Source: Bacteroidaceae bacterium (lineage in GTDB: Bacteria; Bacteroidota; Bacteroidia; Bacteroidales; Bacteroidaceae). Taken from it: a DNA stretch of 35,643 nucleotides. The stretch lies in NCBI GenBank assembly GCA_017940185.1, contig JAGAZE010000049.1:1-35643 (forward strand), written 5' to 3'. Under the pieces are notes generated by a model, which searched no databases, was not told the DNA's origin, and worked only from the letters and a program-made list of their open reading frames with translations. Position numbers and translations under genes: made by a program. Positions 15,851-24,720 of this stretch are shown in pieces (the stretch's first letter is position 1; the number at the start of each line of letters is the position of its first letter).

Positions 15851-17551
15851 ATGGACTGGCTGATTCCCCTATTTACAGATACCGACTCGGTAGCGCACAT
15901 TGCCCTGCTCTACTCCATCGTAATAGCAGCGGGTGTGTATATGGGTAAAGTTAAGATAGCGGGTATCTCACTCGGGGTTACCTTTGTGCTCTTTGCCGGT
16001 ATTGTGGCGGGGCACTTTGGTTTCACTGCCCCTAAGGAGATACTTACCTTTATGCAAGACTTTGGACTGATGCTGTTCGTATTTATGATAGGTCTGCAGG
16101 TGGGCCCCGGCTTCTTTGAGAGTTTCAGAAAGGGAGGGCTGGAGTTGAACTTGATGTCAATAGCCATCATAGTGCTCAACGTGAGTTTCATGTTTGCCTG
16201 CTATTTTCTGTTCTTCGACACGAGCGATGTCACCAACCTGCCCATGATGGTGGGCACGCTATATGGTGCTGTTACCAACACCCCTGGTTTGGGTGCTGCC
16301 AATGAGGCTCTGCAGTCGGTATACGGCGAGACTACGGCCCCCGCCATCGCCAACGGATATGCCTGCGCCTACCCCTTAGGCGTGCTCGGCATCATAGGAG
16401 CCACTCTATTGTTGCGCAAGCTATGCCACATCAGTCTGGAGAAAGAAGAAGATGAACTGGCCAAAGCCGAAGAGGTGGAAGACCCCAACGTGAAACCTCG
16501 CATCATACACCTGCGCGTGGACAATATGTATGTAGCAGGCAGACCGCTACGGCAAATAAAAGAATTTCTCAACCGTGACATCGTGTGCTCGCGCATACTG
16601 CACAAGGGACAAGTGTCAATACCTGACCGCGATACCACCTTCGAGCTGGGCGATGAACTGATGGTGGTATGCTCTGAGGCTGACGAAGAAGCCATCAAGG
16701 CATTTATCGGACCCGAGATAAAGGCCGAATGGAACGAGCAATTGGAAGAACAGCCCATGGTGTCGAAGCGCGTGATAGTGACCAATCCATCGCTGACAGG
16801 TAAGACAGTGGGCAAACTCAACTTACGCGGACTATATGGTGTGAATGTGACGCGCATACACCGCCAAGGCATTGAACTGCTAGCACGCCCCAGCCTGCAC
16901 CTGCGAGTAGGCGACAGGCTGATGGTAGTGGGTCCCAAAGACCATGTGGAGCGCGTGGCAAACATGGTAGGCAACTCCGAACGACGACTCAACGCACCCA
17001 ATATTGCCACTATCTTCGTAGGCATTATGATAGGTCTGCTCTTCGGCAGTCTGCCGCTGGCCATTCCTGGTATGCCGACACCCCTGCGGCTCGGTTTGGC
17101 AGGAGGTCCCCTCATTATCGCCATACTCATCGGACGCTTTGGCTATCGTCTGCGCATGGTGACATATACCACCACCAGCGCCAATATGATGTTGCGCGAG
17201 ATAGGGCTGGTGCTCTTCCTAGCCAGCGTGGGCATAAAAGCCGGTGACGGATTTATAGAAACCGTGGTGGGAAGCAATGGATGGAAATATGTGGTGACAG
17301 GATTTCTCATAACAACACTACCCATACTTATCGTGGGATGCTATGCGCGACTGCGACACCATGTCAACTACTTTACACTGTCGGGCATGGTGGCAGGCAC
17401 CTATACCGACCCGCCGGCCTTGGCTTACGCCGACGGCATATGCCAGAGAGAAGCACCGTCGATAGGCTACTCAACAGTGTATCCGTTGAGCATGTTTCTA
17501 CGCATACTCATCGCACAACTACTCATACTCTTCTGCTGCACAGCAGCATAG
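15851..17551 (+). CDS. AspT/YidE-type putative transporter with two RCK_C domains
   Basis: Membrane protein of 566 residues of the aspartate:alanine antiporter (AAE) type. About five helices come first (to ~190), then two TrkA-C/RCK_C cytoplasmic domains (about 215-285 and 303-375, the latter with RLMVVGPKDHVERV). A second set of about five or six helices starts at about 384. The inverted-repeat transport motif appears in both halves: GAVTNTPGLGAA (139-150) and GTYTDPPALAYA near 530. Relatives exchange aspartate/alanine or succinate-type substrates. Here it stands 57 bases before the OadG gene, which makes a dicarboxylate substrate tempting but unproved. Confidence 0.88.
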   Translation: MDWLIPLFTDTDSVAHIALLYSIVIAAGVYMGKVKIAGISLGVTFVLFAGIVAGHFGFTAPKEILTFMQDFGLMLFVFMIGLQVGPGFFESFRKGGLELNLMSIAIIVLNVSFMFACYFLFFDTSDVTNLPMMVGTLYGAVTNTPGLGAANEALQSVYGETTAPAIANGYACAYPLGVLGIIGATLLLRKLCHISLEKEEDELAKAEEVEDPNVKPRIIHLRVDNMYVAGRPLRQIKEFLNRDIVCSRILHKGQVSIPDRDTTFELGDELMVVCSEADEEAIKAFIGPEIKAEWNEQLEEQPMVSKRVIVTNPSLTGKTVGKLNLRGLYGVNVTRIHRQGIELLARPSLHLRVGDRLMVVGPKDHVERVANMVGNSERRLNAPNIATIFVGIMIGLLFGSLPLAIPGMPTPLRLGLAGGPLIIAILIGRFGYRLRMVTYTTTSANMMLREIGLVLFLASVGIKAGDGFIETVVGSNGWKYVVTGFLITTLPILIVGCYARLRHHVNYFTLSGMVAGTYTDPPALAYADGICQREAPSIGYSTVYPLSMFLRILIAQLLILFCCTAA

Positions 17552-17608
17552 TAAGGAAAGCACAACACCATCCAACAACAAGCACATACATACACACAAA
17601 TACACACC

Positions 17609-18556
17609 ATGTATTCAGTTATGACAAGATGCAGATATCTGCTACCACTCCTTTTCGCTGTGGCGTTCCACCTTACGACAGCAGCACAAGGAGCAAGAAA
17701 CATCAAGATTAATGAGGTGCTCACCCATAACGTAGGAAGCATAGAAGATGCCTATGGCAACCATTTACCATGGGTGGAACTTGTGAATGCCTCCTACAGC
17801 ACCTACAACGTGCGTGATATGTATATCGCCACCGACCGTAGCGTGCTTGACAATACGCTCAGCGCACCACAGCGCATCAGCAAGATGAGTATAATACCAT
17901 CTGGCGACGAAATGACAAAGATGGAAGGCAAAGAGCACCTTATACTCTTCCTGAACAGTGAACACCACCGCGGCACACAACATCTCAACGCACGTATAGA
18001 CGAGAAAAAGCCCTTATGGATAGCCCTCTACGACGGCAACGGCATTGACCTGATTGACTCTGTCAGCGTGCCCGTGATGGACGCCGACCAATCATATGCC
18101 CGCGAAAGTGACGGGGCACAACAGTGGGTGGTGAAAGATACTAATATGGTGACTGCCGGCACCGAGAACTTCGCCCACGTGAGCGAAACAAAGGCAGCAC
18201 GACTGAAACGCGACGACCCACATGGATTTGGCATCACCGTATTGTCGATGACCATCGTGTTCTCGTGCCTAACACTGCTCTACATCTTCTTCTCACTTTT
18301 CGGAGTATACATGAAGCACAAACAAGCCAAGCAAGAGGTTTTGGAGAAACAACAGCGCAAGGAGAAATTCCTGCAACACAAGGACAAGCTGTTGGCAGAA
18401 GCACTAGCCGAGAGCCAGGACAAGGAAAAATACATGGCAATTATCGCCATGGCGCTCAAGCAATATCAAGACAACCAGCACGACGAGGAGAGCGGAGTGA
18501 TAACCATCAAGCCAAAGCACACCAGTTGGGTGCACATAGCGCAAGATACGGAGTAA
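17609..18556 (+). CDS. Lamin-tail domain fused to OadG-type subunit
   Basis: Protein of 315 residues with an unusual layout. A signal peptide (about 1-26, ending TAAQG) leads to an Ig-like lamin-tail domain (about 30-190; hallmark NIKINEVLTHN, DAYGNHLPWVELVN, and a terminal sequence like TAGTENF). A single helix (about 207-234, FSCLTLLYIFFSLFGVYMK) is followed by a charged helical tail with a late VITIKPKHTSWV. The helix plus tail matches OadG, the small gamma subunit that anchors sodium-translocating decarboxylases. The biotin carrier and beta subunit follow directly. Topology would put the lamin-tail domain in the periplasm and the tail in the cytoplasm. The role of the periplasmic domain is unknown. 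Confidence 0.8.
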   Translation: MYSVMTRCRYLLPLLFAVAFHLTTAAQGARNIKINEVLTHNVGSIEDAYGNHLPWVELVNASYSTYNVRDMYIATDRSVLDNTLSAPQRISKMSIIPSGDEMTKMEGKEHLILFLNSEHHRGTQHLNARIDEKKPLWIALYDGNGIDLIDSVSVPVMDADQSYARESDGAQQWVVKDTNMVTAGTENFAHVSETKAARLKRDDPHGFGITVLSMTIVFSCLTLLYIFFSLFGVYMKHKQAKQEVLEKQQRKEKFLQHKDKLLAEALAESQDKEKYMAIIAMALKQYQDNQHDEESGVITIKPKHTSWVHIAQDTE

Positions 18557-18620
18557 ACACACCACTTATATTATATATGCACATCCATTCTTAACACTTC
18601 CCATACTTTATTATCAGACT

Positions 18621-19070
18621 ATGAACAAATATCAATATACCCTCGATGGCGTCGATTACGACGTGGAAATAATCTCCGTGGAAAACAACATCGCCGAAGT
18701 GAAGGTGAACGACAAAACCTTCAACGTGAAAGTGAAAGACCACATCAAGCCCACACGCCCCCAACGCGTACACCTCAATGCCCCACAGACAGCCAACGAC
18801 GATGCTAGCGTATACAAGTCGGAAAAGGTGAGCGCCGACACACTCAACCTCGAAGGCGAGAAGGTATATGCACCGCTGCCCGGCACCGTGACAGAAATAC
18901 GCGTCAACGTGGGCGACAGCGTAAAGGCAGGACAGACAGTGATAGTGCTGGAAGCCATGAAGATGCAAAACAATATAGAGTGCGACGTGCCCGGACGCGT
19001 TTCGGCAATACTCGTCAAACCTGGCGACACCGTCATGGAAGGGGCAGCACTGCTAACCATAAAAGCGTAA
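18621..19070 (+). CDS. Biotin carboxyl carrier protein (decarboxylase subunit)
   Basis: Biotinyl carrier of 149 residues. A C-terminal biotinyl domain covers about 81-149 with the target EAMKMQ at 111-116; K114 is the expected biotinylated lysine. The domain is framed by APLPGTV and KPGDTVMEGAALLTI. The N-terminal 40 residues (YTLDGVDYDVEIISVENNIAEVKVND) form the beta domain seen in decarboxylase carrier subunits. Between OadG and OadB, it should carry the carboxyl group to the membrane subunit of a Na+-translocating methylmalonyl-CoA or oxaloacetate decarboxylase. Confidence 0.9.
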   Translation: MNKYQYTLDGVDYDVEIISVENNIAEVKVNDKTFNVKVKDHIKPTRPQRVHLNAPQTANDDASVYKSEKVSADTLNLEGEKVYAPLPGTVTEIRVNVGDSVKAGQTVIVLEAMKMQNNIECDVPGRVSAILVKPGDTVMEGAALLTIKA

Positions 19071-19161
19071 CAACCGCGAGGAAACAAAGCGCAACAAGCA
19101 CAACTCCACAACTTAGCGTACTTCAACTTTTCAATAACAACGAAACCCAAAAACAGCTATC

Positions 19162-20319
19162 ATGGGCTTTTTCGACTTTCTAGGAAAAAATTTTACCGAA
19201 TTTCTGTCCTATACAGGTTTTGCCAATGCCACACTGCAAAACATCATCATGATTGTCGTGGGTGTATTCTTCATTTGGCTAGCCATCAAAAAAGACTTCG
19301 AACCCCTGCTCCTCGTACCTATAGGTCTGGGCATCATACTAGGTAATATCCCCTTCCGCGTCGATGCCGGACTGGAGATAGGACTATACGAAGACAACTC
19401 GGTGCTCAACATCTTCTATCAGGGTGTGAAGCAAGGTTGGTATCCGCCACTCATTTTCCTGGGTATCGGAGCCATGACCGACTTCTCCACACTCATCAGC
19501 AATCCCAAGCTGATACTCATCGGGGCTGCGGCACAGTTTGGTATCTTCGGCGCATACATGTTTGCCTTGTTGTTAGGTTTCGAACCCAATCAGGCAGCTG
19601 GCATCGCAATCATCGGAGGAGCCGACGGACCTACCGCCATATTCTTGTCATCGAAGACTGCACCCAATCTCATGGGAGCCATCGCAGTGTGCGCCTACTC
19701 CTACATGGCTCTCGTGCCATTGATACAACCACCGCTCATGCGCATGCTCACTACAAAAAAGGAACGCGTGATACGCATGAAACCACCCCGCCAAGTGAGC
19801 CAGACGGAGCGGATACTCTTCCCCATCATAGGGCTGCTGCTCACCACTTTCCTCGTGCCCTCTGGACTGCCATTGCTGGGAATGCTCTTCTTCGGCAACC
19901 TGCTCAAAGAAAGCGGCAAAACCACCAGATTGGCAAAGACAGCAGGAGCCGCACTCAACGACATCGTGGTAATACTGCTCGGACTCACCGTGGGATGTTC
20001 GACACAGGCCAGCGAGTTTCTCACCATGAACACCATATATATATTCCTCATAGGTGCCGGAGCCTTCGTAGTGGCAAGTACCAGCGGTGTACTCTTCGTT
20101 AAGATGATGAACCTCTTTCTCGGCAAAGACAACAAGATAAACCCGCTCATCGGCAACGCCGGAGTGAGTGCCGTACCCATGAGCGCACGCATATCCAACA
20201 ACGTGGGATTGGAATACGACCGCCACAACTTCCTGCTGATGCATGCCATGGGCCCCAATGTGGCTGGCGTGATAGGGTCGGCCGTGGCTGCCGGTGCTCT
20301 ACTGGGTTTTCTTAGCTAA
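19162..20319 (+). CDS. Na+-translocating decarboxylase beta subunit (OadB/MmdB)
   Basis: Membrane subunit of 385 residues that decarboxylates carboxybiotin and pumps Na+ out. About nine or ten helices are visible. Family motifs: GIGAMTDFS (101-109), GGADGPTAIFLSSK (152-165) with the sodium/proton-coupled D155, and the C-terminal GNAGVSAVPMSARISNN block. It closes the OadG-carrier-OadB set 91 bases after the carrier gene. The carboxyltransferase alpha subunit that decides the substrate (methylmalonyl-CoA versus oxaloacetate) is not in this window; methylmalonyl-CoA is the commoner case in succinate/propionate-forming Bacteroidota. Confidence 0.93.
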   Translation: MGFFDFLGKNFTEFLSYTGFANATLQNIIMIVVGVFFIWLAIKKDFEPLLLVPIGLGIILGNIPFRVDAGLEIGLYEDNSVLNIFYQGVKQGWYPPLIFLGIGAMTDFSTLISNPKLILIGAAAQFGIFGAYMFALLLGFEPNQAAGIAIIGGADGPTAIFLSSKTAPNLMGAIAVCAYSYMALVPLIQPPLMRMLTTKKERVIRMKPPRQVSQTERILFPIIGLLLTTFLVPSGLPLLGMLFFGNLLKESGKTTRLAKTAGAALNDIVVILLGLTVGCSTQASEFLTMNTIYIFLIGAGAFVVASTSGVLFVKMMNLFLGKDNKINPLIGNAGVSAVPMSARISNNVGLEYDRHNFLLMHAMGPNVAGVIGSAVAAGALLGFLS

Positions 20320-20366
20320 CTAGTTAAGCACTGTATGTTACAAGCGTACACCATACCAATAGCCCC

Positions 20367-21296
20367 ATGCTAAGTGTAGTAGTACCTGTCTACAACGTGG
20401 AGAATACGCTCGACCGATGCATACAAAGTATCGTGAGTCAAAGCTATGATGCCATGGAGATACTGCTCATTGACGACGGCAGTACCGACAGCAGCCCGCG
20501 ACTGTGTGACGAGTGGGCAGAGAAAGACACACGCATCAGCGTGGTACACCAACGCAATAAAGGACTCAGCGGAGCACGCAACACTGGTATAGAACTAGCG
20601 CAAGGACAATGGATAACATTTGTGGACTCCGACGACCAGTTGGCACCCGACACCTACCGCCAACTTATGGCAGAAGTGGAACAAACAGAATGTGATTTGC
20701 TGGAATACCAAGCGCGCATTGACGTAGGGAGCAAACAAGAATCTCAGTTGACATTACCCGACAAGACTTACCATAGCTACATCGGTTATTGGTTTGACAC
20801 AGAAGCGTACCGACACTGTTATGCATGGAACAAAATCTATCGGCGCAATCTGTTCCAATCGTTGCGATACCCTGAGGGCAAGACCTTTGAGGATGTATAC
20901 TTGCTGCCTCTGCTGATAAGAAAGGCACAAAGCATAAAGACATCACCAAAGGGTACTTACATTTACTATACCAACCCTAAGGGCATCAGTAAACAAACCA
21001 CCCCCACTCACATATCCGACTTTCTGCATGCTCACATGCAAATATTGCCCTCAATGCTCCAGCACTACAAACAGCACGAGGTAAGCAGATCAGCTATCAG
21101 TAGATACTATCTCTACGTGCTTAATATACAAATCACCCACCATCGCATCACAGGCGAAACACTCTTAATCCCCACATTCCGCCCCACAATCATCGCCAAC
21201 CGCGGACTACCCACATTGCTGAAGACACTCATGCTGCAAGTGATGAATCCCTCCACATTGTGCAGGCTCATGACCATGGGAAGAAAAAAACACTGA
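20367..21296 (+). CDS. Family 2 glycosyltransferase
   Basis: GT-A fold glycosyltransferase of 309 residues. It opens MLSVVVPVYNVENTLDRCI. The nucleotide-binding DDGSTD is at 36-41, NKGLSGARNTGIELAQG at 64-80, and the metal-binding DSDD at 87-90 (FVDSDDQL). A FEDVYLLP motif, where catalytic-base acidic residues of this clade lie, is near residue 175. It probably adds a sugar to an envelope glycan or lipooligosaccharide on the cytoplasmic face. It is not in a recognisable capsule locus; the next gene, 25 bases on, is a YraN-family gene. The sugar and acceptor are unknown. Confidence 0.9.
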   Translation: MLSVVVPVYNVENTLDRCIQSIVSQSYDAMEILLIDDGSTDSSPRLCDEWAEKDTRISVVHQRNKGLSGARNTGIELAQGQWITFVDSDDQLAPDTYRQLMAEVEQTECDLLEYQARIDVGSKQESQLTLPDKTYHSYIGYWFDTEAYRHCYAWNKIYRRNLFQSLRYPEGKTFEDVYLLPLLIRKAQSIKTSPKGTYIYYTNPKGISKQTTPTHISDFLHAHMQILPSMLQHYKQHEVSRSAISRYYLYVLNIQITHHRITGETLLIPTFRPTIIANRGLPTLLKTLMLQVMNPSTLCRLMTMGRKKH

Positions 21297-21321
21297 CAAC
21301 ACAAATATACCTTACCATTAC

Positions 21322-21681
21322 ATGGCACAGCACAACGACTTTGGACGCTGGGGGGAAGACCTGGCAGAACAATACCTCATCGACCACGACTACGCTATCG
21401 TGGAGCGCGACTGGCATAGTGGACACCGCGACATCGACATCATTGCCGTGAAGGATTACACCTATGTGTTTGTTGAAGTGAAGACTCGACGCAACACCGA
21501 CTTCGGAGACCCTATAGAATCCATCGACTACAAAAAACGCAATAATCTGCGCGTTGCCATTGCCCACTACCTGCACACACACGACAATATCTTGGAGAGC
21601 AGAGTAGACGTGATAAGCATCGTGGCACCCACACCCTACGACGTCAAGATAGAGCACATCGAGGACATCTCGCTATTGTAG
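21322..21681 (+). CDS. YraN/UPF0102-family nuclease-fold protein
   Basis: Small protein of 119 residues of the UPF0102 family with a restriction-endonuclease-like core: GRWGEDLAEQYL (E12), HRDIDIIA (D37/D39) and FVEVKTRR (E52, K54), the acidic-ExK arrangement of PD-(D/E)xK enzymes. The length is normal for the family. The biological role is poorly known, with links to DNA uptake or repair suggested. It is probably co-transcribed with the glycosyltransferase gene, 25 bases upstream. Confidence 0.92.
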   Translation: MAQHNDFGRWGEDLAEQYLIDHDYAIVERDWHSGHRDIDIIAVKDYTYVFVEVKTRRNTDFGDPIESIDYKKRNNLRVAIAHYLHTHDNILESRVDVISIVAPTPYDVKIEHIEDISLL

Positions 21682-21718
21682 TGCAGGCAACGTGCAACTT
21701 CATCTGTTGGCACAATAA

Positions 21719-21750
21719 TTTGTTAACCTCGGAAAAACATTATACCTTTG
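21719..21750 (+). promoter_or_regulatory. Promoter of the Wza-like gene (and possibly glmS)
   Basis: TTTG (21719-21722) and TACCTTTG (21743-21750) are 20 bases apart, a near-perfect Bacteroidota promoter. The chosen start codon is 75 bases beyond, and the alternative upstream ATG at 21748 falls inside the element, which rules it out. Confidence 0.7.
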
Positions 21751-21825
21751 CCCCAACGTGTGCACTACATCATGTACAACGACCTAAACATCAACAATAG
21801 GACAACACACATTATATCAACCAAT

Positions 21826-22620
21826 ATGAAAGCAATACGCTTACTTCTCCCCATGATTGCCATCTTTCTGCTCGCTGGTTGTCAGGCCAGCAAGCAAGTG
21901 GTGTATTTTCAAAACATTGACAGCATCTCGCTGGAAGGCTCGCGTGGACTCTACGACGCACGCATCATGCCTAAAGACATGCTCACCATCACAGTGTCGA
22001 CCACCGATCCCGATGCTGCGCGCCCCTTCAACCTCGCCGTGGGAAGCACGGTGGGTGCAGGCGGACAACTCGGAGCCAGCAGCAACCTGCAAGGATATCT
22101 GGTAGACAACAGCGGTAACATCAACTTCCCCATCATAGGAAAGATGCACGTGCAGGGCATGACGAAAGAAGAATGCCAGAATGCCATCGCCGAACGCATA
22201 GCACCCTATATGGCAAAGACCGAGAACCCCATCGTCACCGTGCGCATGGCATCTTATAGAGTAACTGTCATCGGTGAGGTGAACGGTCCTACCGTGGTGC
22301 CCGTGACAACAGAAAAGATGAGTATAGTAGAAGCTCTGGCATCAGTGGGCGACATGTCGATATACGGCAAACGCAAGAACGTGCTGCTCATACGTGAGGA
22401 CGAAACAGGACAAAAGCATAAAGTGCGCCTCGACCTCACCGACGCCAACATCTTCAATTCGCCCTACTACTACCTGCAGCAGAACGACATCATCTATGTG
22501 GAACCCTCCAGCGTGAAGACAAAAGGTGCCGACCTGGGTCCCACCACCACCATGTGGTTCTCATTCATCAGTATAGCCACATCGCTGGCAGCACTCATCG
22601 TAAACGTGCTACGCAACTGA
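21826..22620 (+). CDS. Wza-type polysaccharide export lipoprotein
   Basis: Polysaccharide biosynthesis/export protein of 264 residues. A signal sequence with lipobox LLAGC puts the lipidated Cys at 19. A Poly_export domain follows (KDMLTITVSTTDPDAARPF through VDNSGNINFPIIGKMHVQGM), then an SLBB/soluble-ligand domain (YRVTVIGEVNGPTVVPVTTE). The C-terminal hydrophobic segment (MWFSFISIATSLAALIVNVL) matches the barrel helix of Wza-like channels. No Wzc-type tyrosine autokinase, flippase or polymerase gene is next to it; the next gene is glmS. It may serve a polysaccharide system encoded elsewhere. Confidence 0.9.
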   Translation: MKAIRLLLPMIAIFLLAGCQASKQVVYFQNIDSISLEGSRGLYDARIMPKDMLTITVSTTDPDAARPFNLAVGSTVGAGGQLGASSNLQGYLVDNSGNINFPIIGKMHVQGMTKEECQNAIAERIAPYMAKTENPIVTVRMASYRVTVIGEVNGPTVVPVTTEKMSIVEALASVGDMSIYGKRKNVLLIREDETGQKHKVRLDLTDANIFNSPYYYLQQNDIIYVEPSSVKTKGADLGPTTTMWFSFISIATSLAALIVNVLRN

Positions 22621-22674
22621 TCCACTCGTTGCACAACACACCGACACCATTCATCCAACAACAAAAAAAGCATT

Positions 22675-24519
22675 ATGTGCGGAATAGTAGGATACGTAGG
22701 TCATCGCGAGGCCTTCCCTATACTCATTAAAGGCCTGCGCCGATTGGAATACAGAGGCTACGACAGTGCTGGCGTGGCACTCATCAACAGCAACGGCTCA
22801 CTCAGCGTCTACAAAGCCAAGGGAAAAGTAAGTGAACTGGAGCGTTTCTGTAATGAAAAAGACATCACAGGAACCACAGGAATCGCCCACACCCGATGGG
22901 CCACACACGGTGAACCTTCGTCAATGAATGCTCACCCACACTACTCGGAGTCGAAAAACCTAGCCATCATTCACAACGGCATCATAGAAAACTACTCTGA
23001 CATAAAAAACAACCTTAAAGAAAAGGGTATACAGTTTCGCTCTGACACCGATACTGAAGTGCTGGTGCAACTCGTGGAATATGTGCAGCAGCGTAAGAAG
23101 TGCGACCTGCTCACGGCCGTACAGATAGCTCTCCACCAGGTGATAGGCGCCTATGCCATCGCACTCGTCGATAAGCGCAACCCCAATCGTATCATCGCAG
23201 CACGCAAGCAGAGCCCACTTGTAGTGGGAATAGGCGACAACGAGTTTTTCCTCGGCTCCGATGCGTCGCCCATAGTGGAATACACCGACAAGGTGGTATA
23301 TCTGGAAGATGGAAATATTGCCGTACTCAAACCAGGAGAAGACCTGCGGATAGTGAGCATACTCAACAAGGAGCAAAAAGCCGAGATAAAAAAGATTGAC
23401 CTTGACCTGGGGCAGATAGAGAAAGGCGGTTATCCGCACTTCATGCTTAAAGAGATATTTGAGCAGCCCAACTGCCTTATCAACTGCATGCGCGGACGCG
23501 TCAACACCTCACTCAACAAGATTATCCTCAGTAGCGTCATCGATCACAAAGAGGCCATACTCAACGCCCGACGCATCATCATCGTGGCATGTGGTACCTC
23601 ATGGCATGCCGGACTCATCGGAAAACAAACCATAGAGTCGTTCTGCCGCATACCTGTAGAAGTGGAGTATGCCAGTGAGTTCCGCTACCGCAATCCCGTC
23701 ATCTACGCCTCCGACCTTGTCATCGCTATCTCGCAAAGCGGAGAAACAGCAGACACCCTTGCCGCCGTGGAGCAGGCAAAGCAAAAAGGCGCATTCATCT
23801 ACGGCATATGCAATGCCATAGGTTCGAGCATACCACGTAGCACACACACTGGAGCCTACATTCACGTAGGACCTGAGATTGGCGTGGCATCCACCAAGGC
23901 CTTCACCGGACAGGTCACCGTGCTCACCATGCTAGCACTGGCAATAGCTAAGGAGAAAAACACCATCAGCGATGAAGAATACACCAGCGTGGTACAGGAG
24001 TTGAATGCCATTCCAAAGAAAATAGAACATGTACTGCGACTCAATGACCGCATAGCACAACTGTCGAGAACATTCACCTATGCGCGCAACTTCTTATACC
24101 TCGGTCGAGGATACAACTACCCAGTTGCACTGGAGGGCGCTCTCAAACTGAAGGAGATAAGCTACATACATGCCGAAGGCTACCCTGCAGCAGAGATGAA
24201 GCACGGCCCCATCGCACTCATCGACTCCGACATGCCCGTAGTGGTCATCGCGCCCCACAATGCCATGTACGAAAAGGTGCTGAGCAACATACAAGAAGTG
24301 GTGGCGCGCGAAGGAAGGGTAATAGCCCTCATCAGCGAAGACGATGAGGTGATACGCCATTTGGCCGACGAGGTGATAGAACTCCCCACCACCCTACCCT
24401 GCCTCGAACCACTCATCGCCACCATACCACTCCAACTGCTGGCATATCATATCGCCGTGTGCAAAGGCAAAGATGTCGACCAACCACGCAATCTGGCAAA
24501 GAGCGTTACCGTGGAATAG
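22675..24519 (+). CDS. glmS: Glutamine-fructose-6-phosphate aminotransferase GlmS
   Basis: Cytoplasmic enzyme of 614 residues making glucosamine-6-phosphate from fructose-6-phosphate and glutamine, the first step to UDP-GlcNAc for peptidoglycan and lipopolysaccharide. MCGIVGYVG at the N-terminus gives the Cys2 nucleophile after Met removal. The class II amidotransferase motifs TRWATHGEPS and HNGIIENY follow. Two SIS sugar-isomerase domains occupy the C-terminal half (ACGTSWHAG, ISQSGETADT and the AEMKHGPIALI motif), ending NLAKSVTVE. The full length is normal. It lies 54 bases after the export lipoprotein, with no glmS-ribozyme-like structure upstream and a strong terminator downstream. Confidence 0.97.
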   Translation: MCGIVGYVGHREAFPILIKGLRRLEYRGYDSAGVALINSNGSLSVYKAKGKVSELERFCNEKDITGTTGIAHTRWATHGEPSSMNAHPHYSESKNLAIIHNGIIENYSDIKNNLKEKGIQFRSDTDTEVLVQLVEYVQQRKKCDLLTAVQIALHQVIGAYAIALVDKRNPNRIIAARKQSPLVVGIGDNEFFLGSDASPIVEYTDKVVYLEDGNIAVLKPGEDLRIVSILNKEQKAEIKKIDLDLGQIEKGGYPHFMLKEIFEQPNCLINCMRGRVNTSLNKIILSSVIDHKEAILNARRIIIVACGTSWHAGLIGKQTIESFCRIPVEVEYASEFRYRNPVIYASDLVIAISQSGETADTLAAVEQAKQKGAFIYGICNAIGSSIPRSTHTGAYIHVGPEIGVASTKAFTGQVTVLTMLALAIAKEKNTISDEEYTSVVQELNAIPKKIEHVLRLNDRIAQLSRTFTYARNFLYLGRGYNYPVALEGALKLKEISYIHAEGYPAAEMKHGPIALIDSDMPVVVIAPHNAMYEKVLSNIQEVVAREGRVIALISEDDEVIRHLADEVIELPTTLPCLEPLIATIPLQLLAYHIAVCKGKDVDQPRNLAKSVTVE

Positions 24520-24546
24520 AACTGGGAGAAACAGTCCAACATACCT

Positions 24547-24595
24547 AAAACGCATTTTCCATGTGCACAAAACAGCGTGGAAAATGCGTTTTTTA
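24547..24595 (+). terminator. Intrinsic terminator of glmS
   Basis: AAAACGCATTTTCCA (24547-24561) pairs perfectly with TGGAAAATGCGTTTT (24578-24592), and the stem extends inward by a wobble and a G-C pair. The T-run follows directly. It is nearly symmetrical and may also stop antisense transcription. Confidence 0.85.
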
Positions 24596-24606
24596 AGCGT
24601 TTTTTC

Positions 24607-24637
24607 TTTGTCACCAATGCCAAAAACCGTACCTTTG
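24607..24637 (+). promoter_or_regulatory. gyrA promoter
   Basis: TTTG (24607-24610) and TACCTTTG (24630-24637) are 19 bases apart, an exact fit to the Bacteroidota consensus. The site begins about 12 bases after the glmS terminator T-run. A run of seven C bases (24652-24658) lies in the predicted leader. Confidence 0.75.
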
Positions 24638-24720
24638 GGCACTGAAATAAGCCCCCCCAAAATGCAATAACGGGCACGAGACACACGAATAACGCAAAAT
24701 TACATATAAAAACACCATAC

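Noticed and set aside
20310-20335. Terminator after oadB
   Set aside because: Only a short palindrome around CTAACTAGTTAAG without a GC-rich stem or T-tract.
22621-22674. glmS ribozyme
   Set aside because: Only 54 A/C-rich bases precede glmS, with no room or pairing for the ribozyme core.
24652-24658. Poly-C tract as a phase-variable switch for gyrA
   Set aside because: Seven C bases in the leader of an essential gene, outside the promoter spacer; too short and misplaced for a credible switch.
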